The position numbers were made by a program, and so were the translations under genes. DNA of 64,000 bases from Streptomyces violaceoruber. GTDB lineage: Bacteria > Actinomycetota > Actinomycetes > Streptomycetales > Streptomycetaceae. The stretch covers positions 6,696,001 through 6,760,000 of the forward strand of contig NZ_CP137734.1 in NCBI RefSeq assembly GCF_033406955.1. The letters are read 5' to 3'. Below are positions 54,097 through 62,629 of this stretch, piece after piece. The notes below the pieces were generated by a model. That model did not search any database and was not told the DNA's origin. It worked only from the letters and a program-made list of their open reading frames with translations. Each line of letters starts with the position of its first letter. The stretch's first letter is position 1.

Positions 54097-54413
54097 GCGA
54101 CCCTCTGGCGCCGTCCGGGCCGTCCGGGCCGTCCGGGCCGTCCGGACCGGGCATGACCGCCGCGGTCGCCTTCGCCGGCATGAGACGCGTGTCACCGGTC
54201 GTGTTCAAGGCGGGCTGCCCGGACTGCCGGGGCCGTTTCGAACTGGCCGCGAGCGCCCTGCGCCTGGCCATCGGCGCCACGAGCCGGACCACCTTCTACT
54301 CGTTCACCTGCCCGGAGTGCGGGTCGGCCGTGCGCAAGCCGGCGGGGGAGCGGGTGGTGGAGCTGCTCACCGGCGGCGGGGTCAGGACCCTGCGCCTGCA
54401 CTCCACCGTCTAG
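54093..54413 (+). CDS. Small zinc-ribbon-like protein
   Basis: Protein of 106 residues, start GTG overlapping the pafC TGA (GTGA). An N-terminal SGP repeat (about residues 7-19) precedes a domain with two CxxC pairs (AGCPDCRGRF and FTCPECGSAV), probably a zinc ribbon. A hydrophobic helix-like segment follows. Function is unknown. The tight coupling to pafC suggests it belongs to the pafBC operon. Confidence 0.7.
   Translation: MSDPLAPSGPSGPSGPSGPGMTAAVAFAGMRRVSPVVFKAGCPDCRGRFELAASALRLAIGATSRTTFYSFTCPECGSAVRKPAGERVVELLTGGGVRTLRLHSTV
54111..54146 (+). repeat. Four tandem 9-bp repeats
   Basis: CCGTCCGGG is repeated four times (last copy CCGTCCGGA), encoding Pro-Ser-Gly steps at the N-terminus of the zinc-ribbon protein. 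Confidence 0.85.
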
Positions 54414-54423
54414 TCTCGACGTC

Positions 54424-54618
54424 ATGTTCTGGCCGATGTTCGCGGTTGCCGTGGGTTTCCTGGGTCTCGCCGTCCTCGCGGTGTTCGCCGTGAAGGTGTT
54501 CGTGGAGGCGCAGCGCCTCGGCCGGCAGGTGACCGACTCCGCCCGCCGGATCAGCCGGGCCGCCGAGGACCTGGAGCGCGCGACCGAGAGCGCCGCCCGT
54601 GCCGTGGACGCCTTGTGA
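54424..54618 (+). CDS. Small single-pass membrane protein
   Basis: Protein of 64 residues. One transmembrane helix (about residues 2-27) is followed by an amphipathic helix rich in Arg, Glu and Ala. No cysteines. It starts 10 bp after the zinc-ribbon gene. The topology (anchor plus helical tail) resembles TatA-like or DUF948-type proteins, but I do not recognise a specific family. ATG without a strong ribosome site. Confidence 0.6.
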   Translation: MFWPMFAVAVGFLGLAVLAVFAVKVFVEAQRLGRQVTDSARRISRAAEDLERATESAARAVDAL

Positions 54619-54894
54619 ACGGCTGAAACCCGCCACGGGGCGGTGCCGGCGGCCCGACAGGCCGGTGTGAGTTACGTTTTGGGACACTTCGCCCTGTCAC
54701 CCCACGGGCCCCGGGCGGTACGCTGCTGGTCGCGGCCAGGAAAACGAGGCCCGGTCGCGGACGGGAGTACGCACGGGGATTGCCTCACGTTCACCCCTGA
54801 GCGTTACGATCGCTGCACAAGACGATCGATCGGACGTATGTCCGGCCGGTCGGACAGCACCCACCCAGCCGCCTCGGTGAGAAGGTAAAGACTT

Positions 54895-55182
54895 ATGTTC
54901 GGAAGGCTCGGCGCCCCCGAGATCATTCTCATCCTCGTCGTCATCATCCTGCTGTTCGGCGCGAAGAAGCTTCCGGACATGGCGCGGTCGCTCGGCAAGT
55001 CGGCGCGCATCCTCAAGAGCGAGGCCAAGGCCATGAAGAGCGAGGCCAAGGCCGACGACGCCGCTCCCGCCGACCCGCCGAACCCCGAGCAGTCCGCGGC
55101 GCAGCGCACCATCCAGGCCGCCCCCGGCGACGTGACCAGCTCCCGTCCGGTCACCGAGCCGACGGACACGACCAAGCGCTGA
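54895..55182 (+). CDS. tatA: Sec-independent translocase subunit TatA
   Basis: Small Tat pore subunit of 95 residues. The hydrophobic helix (APEIILILVVIILLFGAKKL) carries the conserved Phe-Gly hinge, and an amphipathic helix (DMARSLGKSARILKSE) follows. The C-terminal third is a charged, disordered tail. ATG with AGAAGGTAAAG upstream. tatC follows after 47 bp. Together they export folded proteins with twin-arginine signals. Confidence 0.95.
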   Translation: MFGRLGAPEIILILVVIILLFGAKKLPDMARSLGKSARILKSEAKAMKSEAKADDAAPADPPNPEQSAAQRTIQAAPGDVTSSRPVTEPTDTTKR

Positions 55183-55229
55183 CGCAGGGCCGGTGATCTC
55201 CGGCCCGCCGCACGAGATGGGAACGTGGG

Positions 55230-56180
55230 TTGCTGAAGCCTGCCCGCAACAAGGAGAAGGACCCCGAGGGGCGGATGCCGCTCGCGGAACACCTTCGTGA
55301 GCTCCGCAACCGGCTCGCGAAGGCGCTGCTGGCCATCGTCGTCGTCACGGTGGTCGCCGCCTTCTTCTATCAGTGGATCATCAACGCCCTCACGGATCCG
55401 ATCCTCCAGTCGATCGGCTGTGAGAAGTCGTTCGCGGAGCTGGCCCAGTCGGAGGCCGGCTCGGAGCCGTGCGCGCAGATCACCATCAACGGTCTGCTCG
55501 GCCCCTTCACCCTGGCGCTGAAGGTGTCCCTGACGGCCGGTGTCGTGCTGGCCTCGCCGGTCTGGCTCTACCAGCTGTGGGCGTTCGTCGCCCCGGGGCT
55601 GCACAGGAGCGAGAAGAAGTACGCCTACGCGTTCGTCGCCACCGGCGCCCCGCTCTTCCTCGCCGGCGCGTACTTCGCCTACGCGGTGCTCCCCACCTCG
55701 GCGAAGGTGCTGATCGAGTTCACGCCGAACGACGTCGACAACCTGCTGCCGCTGGACGAACTGCTCGACCTCGTCACGCGCATGGTGGTCGTCTTCGGTC
55801 TCTCCTTCGAGCTGCCCCTGCTGCTGGTCATGCTCAACTTCACCGGCGTGCTGACCGGCAAGCGGATGCTCGGCTGGTGGCGCGCGATGATCATGGGCAT
55901 CACGCTGTTCGCGGCCATCGCCACGCCCAGCACCGACCCGCTGACGATGATCATGCTGGCCGGTCCGATCTGGGTCCTGTACTTCGCCGCGGTCGTCGTC
56001 TCCCTGCTGAACGACCGCCGCAAGGCCCGCCTCGAGGCCCTGGAGCCCGACGACGACGAGGCGTCCGACCTGGACCTCACCCCCGAGGACATCGGCGAGG
56101 TCGAGCCCGTGACCACCGCCCGTGCCCTGCCCGAGCAGGCCACGAAGGACCGGGTCAACGGCTACGACGACGTGACCTGA
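55230..56180 (+). CDS. tatC: Sec-independent translocase subunit TatC
   Basis: Membrane receptor of 316 residues for twin-arginine signal peptides. Six transmembrane helices; the cytoplasmic N-terminal signature RMPLAEHLRELRNR is present. The C-terminal ~50 residues form a charged tail. TTG start with GATGGGA upstream; an internal ATG at residue 17 would cut the conserved N-terminus and is unlikely. It is in one operon with tatA and is followed by helY. Confidence 0.95.
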   Translation: MLKPARNKEKDPEGRMPLAEHLRELRNRLAKALLAIVVVTVVAAFFYQWIINALTDPILQSIGCEKSFAELAQSEAGSEPCAQITINGLLGPFTLALKVSLTAGVVLASPVWLYQLWAFVAPGLHRSEKKYAYAFVATGAPLFLAGAYFAYAVLPTSAKVLIEFTPNDVDNLLPLDELLDLVTRMVVVFGLSFELPLLLVMLNFTGVLTGKRMLGWWRAMIMGITLFAAIATPSTDPLTMIMLAGPIWVLYFAAVVVSLLNDRRKARLEALEPDDDEASDLDLTPEDIGEVEPVTTARALPEQATKDRVNGYDDVT

Positions 56181-56259
56181 GGACCGCCGGGGCGGTGACG
56201 GCACGCGTCGCCGCCCCCACGGAACCCCCACACGGCCGATCCCGATAATGATCGTCCGG

Positions 56260-56282
56260 TTGTCGGTGCGGGCCGGTACGCT
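56260..56282 (+). promoter_or_regulatory. RecA-NDp/PafBC-type promoter of helY
   Basis: TTGTCGGTG (56260-56268), 8 nt, TACGCT (56277-56282) matches TTGTCRGTG-N8-TAnnnT. The helY ATG follows 10 nt after the -10, with no ribosome site between, so a near-leaderless transcript is expected. Confidence 0.75.
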
Positions 56283-56292
56283 CGAAAGCACG

Positions 56293-59100
56293 ATGACAGA
56301 GGATCTCTCACCGGCCGAGCGGTACGCGGCAGCCCGTCAGCGCGCTGTCGAGCAGGCCACCGCGCTCGCCTCCTTCCGCGAGATGTACGACTTCGGCCTC
56401 GACCCCTTCCAGATCGAGGCCTGTCAGGCACTCGAGGCGGGCAAGGGCGTGCTGGTGGCCGCGCCCACCGGCTCCGGCAAGACGATCGTCGGCGAGTTCG
56501 CCGTCCACCTGGCCCTCCAGCAGGGCAGGAAGTGCTTCTACACGACGCCCATCAAGGCCCTGTCGAACCAGAAGTACGCCGACCTGTGCCGCCGCTACGG
56601 CACCGACAAGGTGGGCCTGCTCACCGGCGACAACAGCGTGAACTCCGAAGCGCCGGTGGTCGTGATGACCACCGAGGTCCTGCGGAACATGCTGTACGCG
56701 GGCTCGCAGACCCTCCTCGGCCTCGGCCACGTGGTCATGGACGAGGTGCACTACCTCTCCGACCGGTTCCGCGGCGCCGTGTGGGAAGAGGTGATCATCC
56801 ACCTCCCCGAGTCCGTGACCCTGGTGTCGCTCTCGGCGACCGTGTCGAACGCGGAGGAGTTCGGCGACTGGCTCGACACCGTGCGCGGCGACACCCAGGT
56901 GATCGTCTCCGAGCACCGGCCCGTGCCGCTGTTCCAGCACGTGCTGGCCGGACGCCGGATGTACGACCTGTTCGAGGAGGCCGAGGGCCACAAGAAGGCC
57001 GTCAACCCCGACCTGACGCGCATGGCGCGCCTGGAGGCGAGCCGCCCCTCCTACCAGGACCGCAGGCGCGGCCGCGCCATGAAGGAGGCCGACCGGGAGC
57101 GGGAGCGCAGACAGCGCTCGCGGGTGTGGACGCCGAGCCGGCCCGAGGTCATCGAGCGGCTGGACTCCGAGGGGCTGCTGCCCGCGATCACCTTCATCTT
57201 CAGCCGGGCCGGCTGCGAGGCCGCCGTCCAGCAGTGCCTGTACGCGGGCCTCAGGCTCAACGACGAGGGCGCCCGGGAGCGGGTGCGGGCGCTCGTCGAG
57301 GAGCGCACCTCATCCATCCCCCGCGAGGACCTGCACGTCCTGGGCTACTACGAGTGGCTGGAGGGGCTGGAGCGCGGCATCGCCGCCCACCACGCGGGCA
57401 TGCTGCCCACCTTCAAGGAGGTCGTCGAGGAGCTGTTCGTCCGCGGACTGGTGAAGGCCGTCTTCGCGACCGAGACCCTCGCCCTCGGCATCAACATGCC
57501 GGCCCGCTCGGTCGTGCTGGAGAAGCTCGTCAAGTGGAACGGCGAGCAGCACGCCGACATCACCCCCGGCGAGTTCACCCAGCTCACCGGCCGGGCCGGG
57601 CGGCGCGGCATCGACGTCGAGGGCCACGCGGTGGTGCTGTGGCAGCGGGCCATGAACCCCGAGCACCTCGCGGGACTGGCCGGCACCCGCACCTACCCGC
57701 TGCGCTCCAGCTTCAAGCCGTCGTACAACATGGCGGTCAACCTGGTCGATCAGTTCGGCCGGCACCGCTCGCGGGAGCTGCTCGAGACGTCGTTCGCGCA
57801 GTTCCAGGCGGACAAGTCGGTCGTCGGCATCTCCCGGCAGGTGCAGCGCAACGAGGAGGGCCTGGAGGGCTACAAGGCGTCCATGACCTGCCACCTCGGC
57901 GACTTCGACGAGTACGCACGGCTGCGCCGCGAGCTGAAGGACCGCGAGCAGGAACTGGCCCGGCAGGGCGCCAACCAGCGGCGAGCCGAGGCCGCCGTGG
58001 CGCTGGAGAAGCTGAAGCCGGGCGACGTCATCCACGTGCCGACCGGCAAGTACGCGGGCCTCGCCCTGGTCCTCGACCCGGGACTGCCGGCCGGGCGGTC
58101 CAACGGCCACCGCGGCTTCGACCACCACGACGGGCCCCGCCCGCTGGTGCTGACCGCCGAGCGGCAGGTCAAGCGGCTGGCGTCGATCGACTTCCCGGTG
58201 CCCGTCGAGGCGCTGGACCGGATGCGGATCCCGAAGTCCTTCAACGCGCGCTCGCCGCAGTCCCGCCGCGACCTCGCCTCCGCGCTGCGCTCCAAGGCCG
58301 GGCACATCACGCCGGAGCGGGCCCGCAAGAAGCGCTCCCAGGCCGCCGACGACCGGGAGATCAACCGGCTGCGCAAGGCGATCCGCGCCCACCCGTGCCA
58401 CGGCTGCGACGACCGCGAAGACCACGCCCGCTGGGCCGAGCGCTACCACCGGCTGCTGCGCGACACCTCGCAGCTGGAGCGCCGGATCGAGGGCCGGACC
58501 AACACCATCGCCCGCACCTTCGACCGGATCGTCGCGCTGCTGACCGAGCTGGACTACCTGCGCGGCGACGAGGTCACCGAGCACGGCAAGCGCCTGGCGC
58601 GGCTCTACGGCGAGCTGGACCTGCTCGCCAGCGAGTGCCTGCGCGAGGGCGTCTGGGAGGGGCTGTCCCCGGCCGAGCTGGCCGCCTGCGTCTCGGCGCT
58701 GGTCTTCGAGTCGCGGGCCGCCGACGACGCGACGGCGCCCAAGGTCCCCTCCGGCAGGGCCAAGGCCGCGCTCGGCGAGACGGTCCGCATCTGGGGCCGC
58801 CTAGACGCCCTGGAGGAGGACTTCCGGATCAGCCAGACCGAGGGTGTCGGCCAGCGCGAGCCCGACCTCGGCTTCGCCTGGGCGGCGTACATGTGGGCCT
58901 CCGGCAAGGGGCTCGACGAGGTGCTGCGCGAGGTCGAGATGCCGGCCGGCGACTTCGTGCGCTGGTGCAAGCAGGTCATCGACGTCCTCGGCCAGATCTC
59001 GGCCGCCGCGCCCGGCGCGGGCTCCACCGTCCCGAAGAACGCGCGCAAGGCGGTCGACGAACTGCTGCGCGGGGTGGTCGCCTACTCGTCCGTGGGCTGA
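56293..59100 (+). CDS. helY: DEAD/DEAH-box helicase HelY (Ski2-like)
   Basis: Superfamily 2 helicase of 935 residues. Walker A is AAPTGSGKTIVGEF (about residues 55-68), the DEAH-type box reads DEVH, motif III is SLSATVSN and motif VI is QLTGRAGRRGID. C-terminal Ski2/Mtr4-like helical domains follow. Members unwind RNA or branched DNA. ATG at 56293 is chosen because family similarity begins there; the upstream frame is not conserved. The promoter just before it matches the DNA-damage motif. Four cysteines near residue 700 (HPCHGCDD) may bind metal. Confidence 0.93.
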   Translation: MTEDLSPAERYAAARQRAVEQATALASFREMYDFGLDPFQIEACQALEAGKGVLVAAPTGSGKTIVGEFAVHLALQQGRKCFYTTPIKALSNQKYADLCRRYGTDKVGLLTGDNSVNSEAPVVVMTTEVLRNMLYAGSQTLLGLGHVVMDEVHYLSDRFRGAVWEEVIIHLPESVTLVSLSATVSNAEEFGDWLDTVRGDTQVIVSEHRPVPLFQHVLAGRRMYDLFEEAEGHKKAVNPDLTRMARLEASRPSYQDRRRGRAMKEADRERERRQRSRVWTPSRPEVIERLDSEGLLPAITFIFSRAGCEAAVQQCLYAGLRLNDEGARERVRALVEERTSSIPREDLHVLGYYEWLEGLERGIAAHHAGMLPTFKEVVEELFVRGLVKAVFATETLALGINMPARSVVLEKLVKWNGEQHADITPGEFTQLTGRAGRRGIDVEGHAVVLWQRAMNPEHLAGLAGTRTYPLRSSFKPSYNMAVNLVDQFGRHRSRELLETSFAQFQADKSVVGISRQVQRNEEGLEGYKASMTCHLGDFDEYARLRRELKDREQELARQGANQRRAEAAVALEKLKPGDVIHVPTGKYAGLALVLDPGLPAGRSNGHRGFDHHDGPRPLVLTAERQVKRLASIDFPVPVEALDRMRIPKSFNARSPQSRRDLASALRSKAGHITPERARKKRSQAADDREINRLRKAIRAHPCHGCDDREDHARWAERYHRLLRDTSQLERRIEGRTNTIARTFDRIVALLTELDYLRGDEVTEHGKRLARLYGELDLLASECLREGVWEGLSPAELAACVSALVFESRAADDATAPKVPSGRAKAALGETVRIWGRLDALEEDFRISQTEGVGQREPDLGFAWAAYMWASGKGLDEVLREVEMPAGDFVRWCKQVIDVLGQISAAAPGAGSTVPKNARKAVDELLRGVVAYSSVG

Positions 59101-59122
59101 CCCCGGCCCTGACACCTCACCC

Positions 59123-59148
59123 GGCCCGGCGGGAGTACCCGCCGGGCC
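59123..59148 (+). terminator. Terminator after helY
   Basis: GGCCCGGCGGG pairs perfectly with CCCGCCGGGCC around an AGTA loop, followed by TTCG, 22 bp past the helY stop. Confidence 0.8.
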
Positions 59149-59511
59149 TTCGCGCGCCGCGCGCCCCGCGCCGGCCTTCCGTGCCCTGCGCGCGCCGCCT
59201 CCCGCGCTCTGTGTGCACCGTTCCCTCGTCACGGTGAGTCATTTTCGAGCACGCTTGAGGCATTACTCCACGTGTTCGAACGACTCCCGGGCGTGCAAAT
59301 GGGCCCGACCATACTCCAGACCCCGTGCCCGTTTCAGGTGCTTGCCGAATATGACACGGCGATGATCCCCCCGGACTAAGCTCGCCCGCAGCGCACCGAG
59401 TTGAGGTGTAATCGCGCGCTTGTTCCCAATGCGCCGAAGATCCCGACAACTCCCAGACATACCCCGCCGCAAGCTCCCCCATCCCAGCCGATTCGTTTTC
59501 AGAGGGCCTAC
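59149..59511. other. Intergenic region upstream of the conservon
   Basis: About 360 bp with no convincing gene. It holds an 8-bp palindrome GTTCGAAC (59274-59281) and a -10-like TAAGCT (59377-59382), with a weak -35-like TGACAC 19 bp upstream. This would give a leader of roughly 125 nt for the conservon operon. No known operator is recognised. Confidence 0.4.
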
Positions 59512-61137
59512 ATGGTGAGTGTTGATTCCCCTCCAGGTCGCCGTGAACTTCCCTACGCGCGAACGCTGTTGCTGCCGGCCATACTGATGGCCGCGGCCAC
59601 CGGGGCCGCCGTCGCCCTCGTGACGGAACCGGCCCGGCTCGCCGTCGGCCTGTGCGGTGCCGTCGCCACCGTCCTGGTGATCGCCGCGGCCGCCGAAGCG
59701 GTACGCCGCGGACGCGCGCTGCGGGCCCAGCGCGCCGAACACGCCCGTCACACCGCGTATCTGGAGCACCGGGCCGCGAGCCATCACGAGGAGATGGTCC
59801 GCCTCGGCGCCGAAGTCCTCCCCGACCTCCTGAACTTCATGCGCAGGGGCGTCACACCCCGCGAGCTGATGGGCCGCCTCGGCGAGGTGAACCCCGCCTA
59901 CGCCGAACTCGGCGAACCCCAGCGCAAGCTGATCCGGATGGTCTGCGAGATCGTCGACCACGAGGACGCCATGCGCGAGTCCGCCGAGCGCTCCTTCGTC
60001 GACATCGCCCGCCGGGTCCAGGCGATCGTCCACCAGCAGCAGAAGGAACTCCGCGAGATGGAGGAGGACCACGGGCGCAACCCCGAGGTCTTCGACGACC
60101 TCCTGCGCATCGACCACGGCACCTCGCTGATCGGCCGACTCGCCGACTCCATCTCCGTGATCGGCGGCGGCCGGCCCGGACGCCAGTGGCCCGAACCGGT
60201 CGCCCTCTACAGCGTGCTGCGCGGCGCCATGTCCCGGATCCTGGAGTACCGCCGGATCAACCTGGCCTCCATCGCCAAGGTCAACATCAAGGGCACCGCC
60301 GTCGAACCGGTCATCCACGCGGCGGCCGAACTCCTCGACAACGCCACCCGCTACTCACCGCCCGCGGCCAAGGTGCACGTGACCGCGACCGAGGTGCAGA
60401 GCGGTGTGTGCATCGAGATCGAAGACGCCGGCGTCAGCCTCAGCGAGGAGTCCCGCGGCCGCATCGAGGGCCTGCTGGAGCAGGCCAAGCGCGGCACCGA
60501 CGTGCAGGACCTCGCCCACCACCCGCGCCTGGGCCTGTCCGTGGTCGGCCGGCTGTGCACCCAGTTCGGCATGGACGTCTCGCTGCGGGCCTCCGCGTAC
60601 GGCGGCGTCCGCGCCATCCTCATCGTGCCCAGCAAGATGATGACCACCGAGCCCGGCGTCGGCCTCGCCCACGGCATCGGCGCCACCTCGATCCCCACCC
60701 CCGGCCCCGACGCCCTGCCCGGACCGGAGCGCAAGCCCAAGAAGCGCCGCCCCACCAGCCCCCGGATCCCCGCCACGGTGTCCCTGGAGGACGACGTTCC
60801 CGAGGTGACCGAGTGGACGGCGGGCGGGCTCCCGCAGCGCCGCAGCCGGGTCAAGATGCCGCTCAGCCAGCGCCTCGCCGAGCAGGCCGCGTGGGAGCGG
60901 GAGGACGCCGAACGCGAGGCCCGGCAGGCCGCCGAGCGCGCCCGCAACGGCATCCCGGCGCCCGCGGAGCCGGAACCCGCGCAGGACAAGGACCAGGGCG
61001 GCCTCCCGCCCGGCCACTTCATCGGCGCCTTCTGGGAGGGGCTCAAGCAGCACCCGGGCAGCACGCGCGCCCACCAGGAGTCCAGCAGCAACGAGCCGGC
61101 CCACGCCCCGGCAGACGACGAGGGGAACCTCAAGTGA
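59512..61137 (+). CDS. cvnA9: Conservon sensor kinase-like protein CvnA
   Basis: Membrane protein of 541 residues. Two N-terminal transmembrane helices precede a helical linker and a GHKL ATPase domain with the N box EPVIHAAAELLDNATRYSPP and G-rich LGLSVVGRL. A canonical phosphorylatable His motif is not visible. The C-terminal ~130 residues are Pro/Glu/Arg-rich and disordered. It is the first of five conservon genes; in S. coelicolor these proteins form a membrane complex compared to G-protein-coupled systems. The number 9 is assigned from gene order and needs confirmation. Confidence 0.85.
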   Translation: MVSVDSPPGRRELPYARTLLLPAILMAAATGAAVALVTEPARLAVGLCGAVATVLVIAAAAEAVRRGRALRAQRAEHARHTAYLEHRAASHHEEMVRLGAEVLPDLLNFMRRGVTPRELMGRLGEVNPAYAELGEPQRKLIRMVCEIVDHEDAMRESAERSFVDIARRVQAIVHQQQKELREMEEDHGRNPEVFDDLLRIDHGTSLIGRLADSISVIGGGRPGRQWPEPVALYSVLRGAMSRILEYRRINLASIAKVNIKGTAVEPVIHAAAELLDNATRYSPPAAKVHVTATEVQSGVCIEIEDAGVSLSEESRGRIEGLLEQAKRGTDVQDLAHHPRLGLSVVGRLCTQFGMDVSLRASAYGGVRAILIVPSKMMTTEPGVGLAHGIGATSIPTPGPDALPGPERKPKKRRPTSPRIPATVSLEDDVPEVTEWTAGGLPQRRSRVKMPLSQRLAEQAAWEREDAEREARQAAERARNGIPAPAEPEPAQDKDQGGLPPGHFIGAFWEGLKQHPGSTRAHQESSSNEPAHAPADDEGNLK

Positions 61138-61541
61138 TCGAGCAGCAAGGCAAGTTCGACTGGATGCTCCGGGACCTCTACGACGGCGTCCCGGGCATCG
61201 AGATGATCGTGGTGCTCTCCGCCGACGGCCTGCGCATCGCCCGCTACTCCGGGGACCCGGACGCCGCCGACCGGGTCGCCGCCGCCTGCGCGGGCCTGCA
61301 GAGCCTGGCGAGCGCCGTCAGCCAGGAGATCCCCACCAGCGACGGCGACATGAAGATGGTGCTCATCGAGATGAACGGCGGTTACTTCTACCTGATGGCC
61401 GCCGGTCCCAACGCCTATCTCGCCGTGCTCTCCGACGTCCGCTGCGAACCCGGCCGGATGGGCCTGAGCATGGCCGACCTGGTCGCCCGGATCGGCCCCC
61501 ACCTCACCAGTCCGGCACGGCGCAACGGGCAGACCGTATGA
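61134..61541 (+). CDS. cvnB9: Conservon Roadblock/LC7 protein CvnB
   Basis: Roadblock/LC7-fold protein of 135 residues (DWMLRDLYDGVPGIEMIVVLSADGLRI, of which only the fold pattern is shared). Such proteins regulate small GTPases, here CvnD. The GTG start overlaps the TGA of cvnA (GTGA), showing translational coupling. The next gene overlaps its stop in the same way. Confidence 0.88.
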   Translation: MIEQQGKFDWMLRDLYDGVPGIEMIVVLSADGLRIARYSGDPDAADRVAAACAGLQSLASAVSQEIPTSDGDMKMVLIEMNGGYFYLMAAGPNAYLAVLSDVRCEPGRMGLSMADLVARIGPHLTSPARRNGQTV

Positions 61542-61954
61542 CTCCTCCCAGGCGCCAGAGGCGATCCCCCGGGCCCGACCGGCCCGCCGCGCCCGCCCCT
61601 CCCGGCGCGCCCGCCAAGGAGGGCGAGGTCCGCAACCCCGAGCGGCTCTTCGTCATCGGCGGTGAGGGAGGCGGCGAACGCGCCGACATCGACCTCGTCA
61701 CCCTGATCGTGGCCCGCGCCGACCCCCCGGTGTCCGCCACACCGGAGCAGGCCGCCCTGCTCCGGCTGTGCGCCGCACCCCTGTCCGTGGCCGAGCTGTC
61801 GGCCTATCTGAGCCTGCCGTTCAGTGTGGTGACCGTGCTGCTCACCGACCTGCTGGCGTCGGAACTGGTGCAGGCCCGCGCCCCGATCGTCCGCCAGAAG
61901 GTCGCCGACCGAAACCTCCTCGAAGCGGTGATGCATGGACTTCAAAAGCTCTGA
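61538..61954 (+). CDS. cvnC9: Conservon DUF742 protein CvnC
   Basis: Protein of 138 residues with the DUF742 winged-helix-like domain. The N-terminal 30 residues are Pro/Arg-rich; the domain includes PERLFVIGGEGGG and SVAELSAYLSLPFSVVTVLL. It belongs to the conservon complex with CvnB and CvnD; its biochemical role is unknown. The ATG overlaps the cvnB TGA (ATGA), and its own 3' end overlaps cvnD by 20 bp. Confidence 0.88.
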   Translation: MTPPRRQRRSPGPDRPAAPAPPGAPAKEGEVRNPERLFVIGGEGGGERADIDLVTLIVARADPPVSATPEQAALLRLCAAPLSVAELSAYLSLPFSVVTVLLTDLLASELVQARAPIVRQKVADRNLLEAVMHGLQKL

Positions 61955-62555
61955 CACGATCCCGGGCCCACGGACCGAGGACCGGCTGCCGCACACGGCC
62001 GAGGCCGCCGTGAAAATCGTCATCGTGGGCGGCTTCGGGGTCGGCAAGACCACCATGGTCGGTTCGGTCAGCGAGATCCGCCCGCTGACCACCGAGGAGA
62101 CGATGACCCAGGCCGGCATCGGCGTCGACGACAACTACGGCTCCGCCTCCAAGACGGCCACCACCGTCGCCATGGACTTCGGCCGCATCAGCATCACCGA
62201 CGAACTGGTGCTCTACCTCTTCGGCACGCCCGGCCAGGAGCGCTTCTGGTTCCTGTGGAACGGCCTGTTCGAGGGCGCCCTCGGCGCCGTGGTCCTGGTC
62301 GACACCCGCCGCCTGGAGGTCAGCTTCGACGTCATGGGCCGCCTGGAGGAACGCGGCGTGCCCTTCGTCGTCGCCGTCAACACCTTCCCCGACGCGCCCC
62401 GTTACCCCGTCGCGGAACTGCGCACCGCGCTCGACCTGCCCGAGGAGATCCCCATCCTCGACTGCGACGTGCGGCGCCGGGCCTCCAGCCGGGACGTCCT
62501 GATGACCCTGATGCGCCTCCTGCACTCCCTCGCCATGAAGGGCGCGCTCACCTGA
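61935..62555 (+). CDS. cvnD9: Conservon small GTPase CvnD
   Basis: Ras-like GTPase of 206 residues. The P-loop is GGFGVGKTT (about residues 31-39) and switch II is FGTPGQERF. The G4 motif is atypical: NTFPD replaces NKxD. It binds GTP and is thought to relay signals from CvnA through CvnB and CvnC. It starts inside cvnC and is followed after 74 bp by the P450 gene. Confidence 0.9.
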   Translation: MDFKSSDTIPGPRTEDRLPHTAEAAVKIVIVGGFGVGKTTMVGSVSEIRPLTTEETMTQAGIGVDDNYGSASKTATTVAMDFGRISITDELVLYLFGTPGQERFWFLWNGLFEGALGAVVLVDTRRLEVSFDVMGRLEERGVPFVVAVNTFPDAPRYPVAELRTALDLPEEIPILDCDVRRRASSRDVLMTLMRLLHSLAMKGALT

Positions 62556-62629
62556 CCGGCGCGCCCCACCGACCCCGACGTGACCCACACCTTCTGACGT
62601 GACCACACCTTTTGTTGCGGAGCGAGACT

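Noticed and set aside
59149..59511. GTTCGAAC as a LexA box before the conservon.
   Set aside because: Actinobacterial LexA sites read GAAC-N4-GTTC. This palindrome has the opposite arrangement and no extended symmetry.
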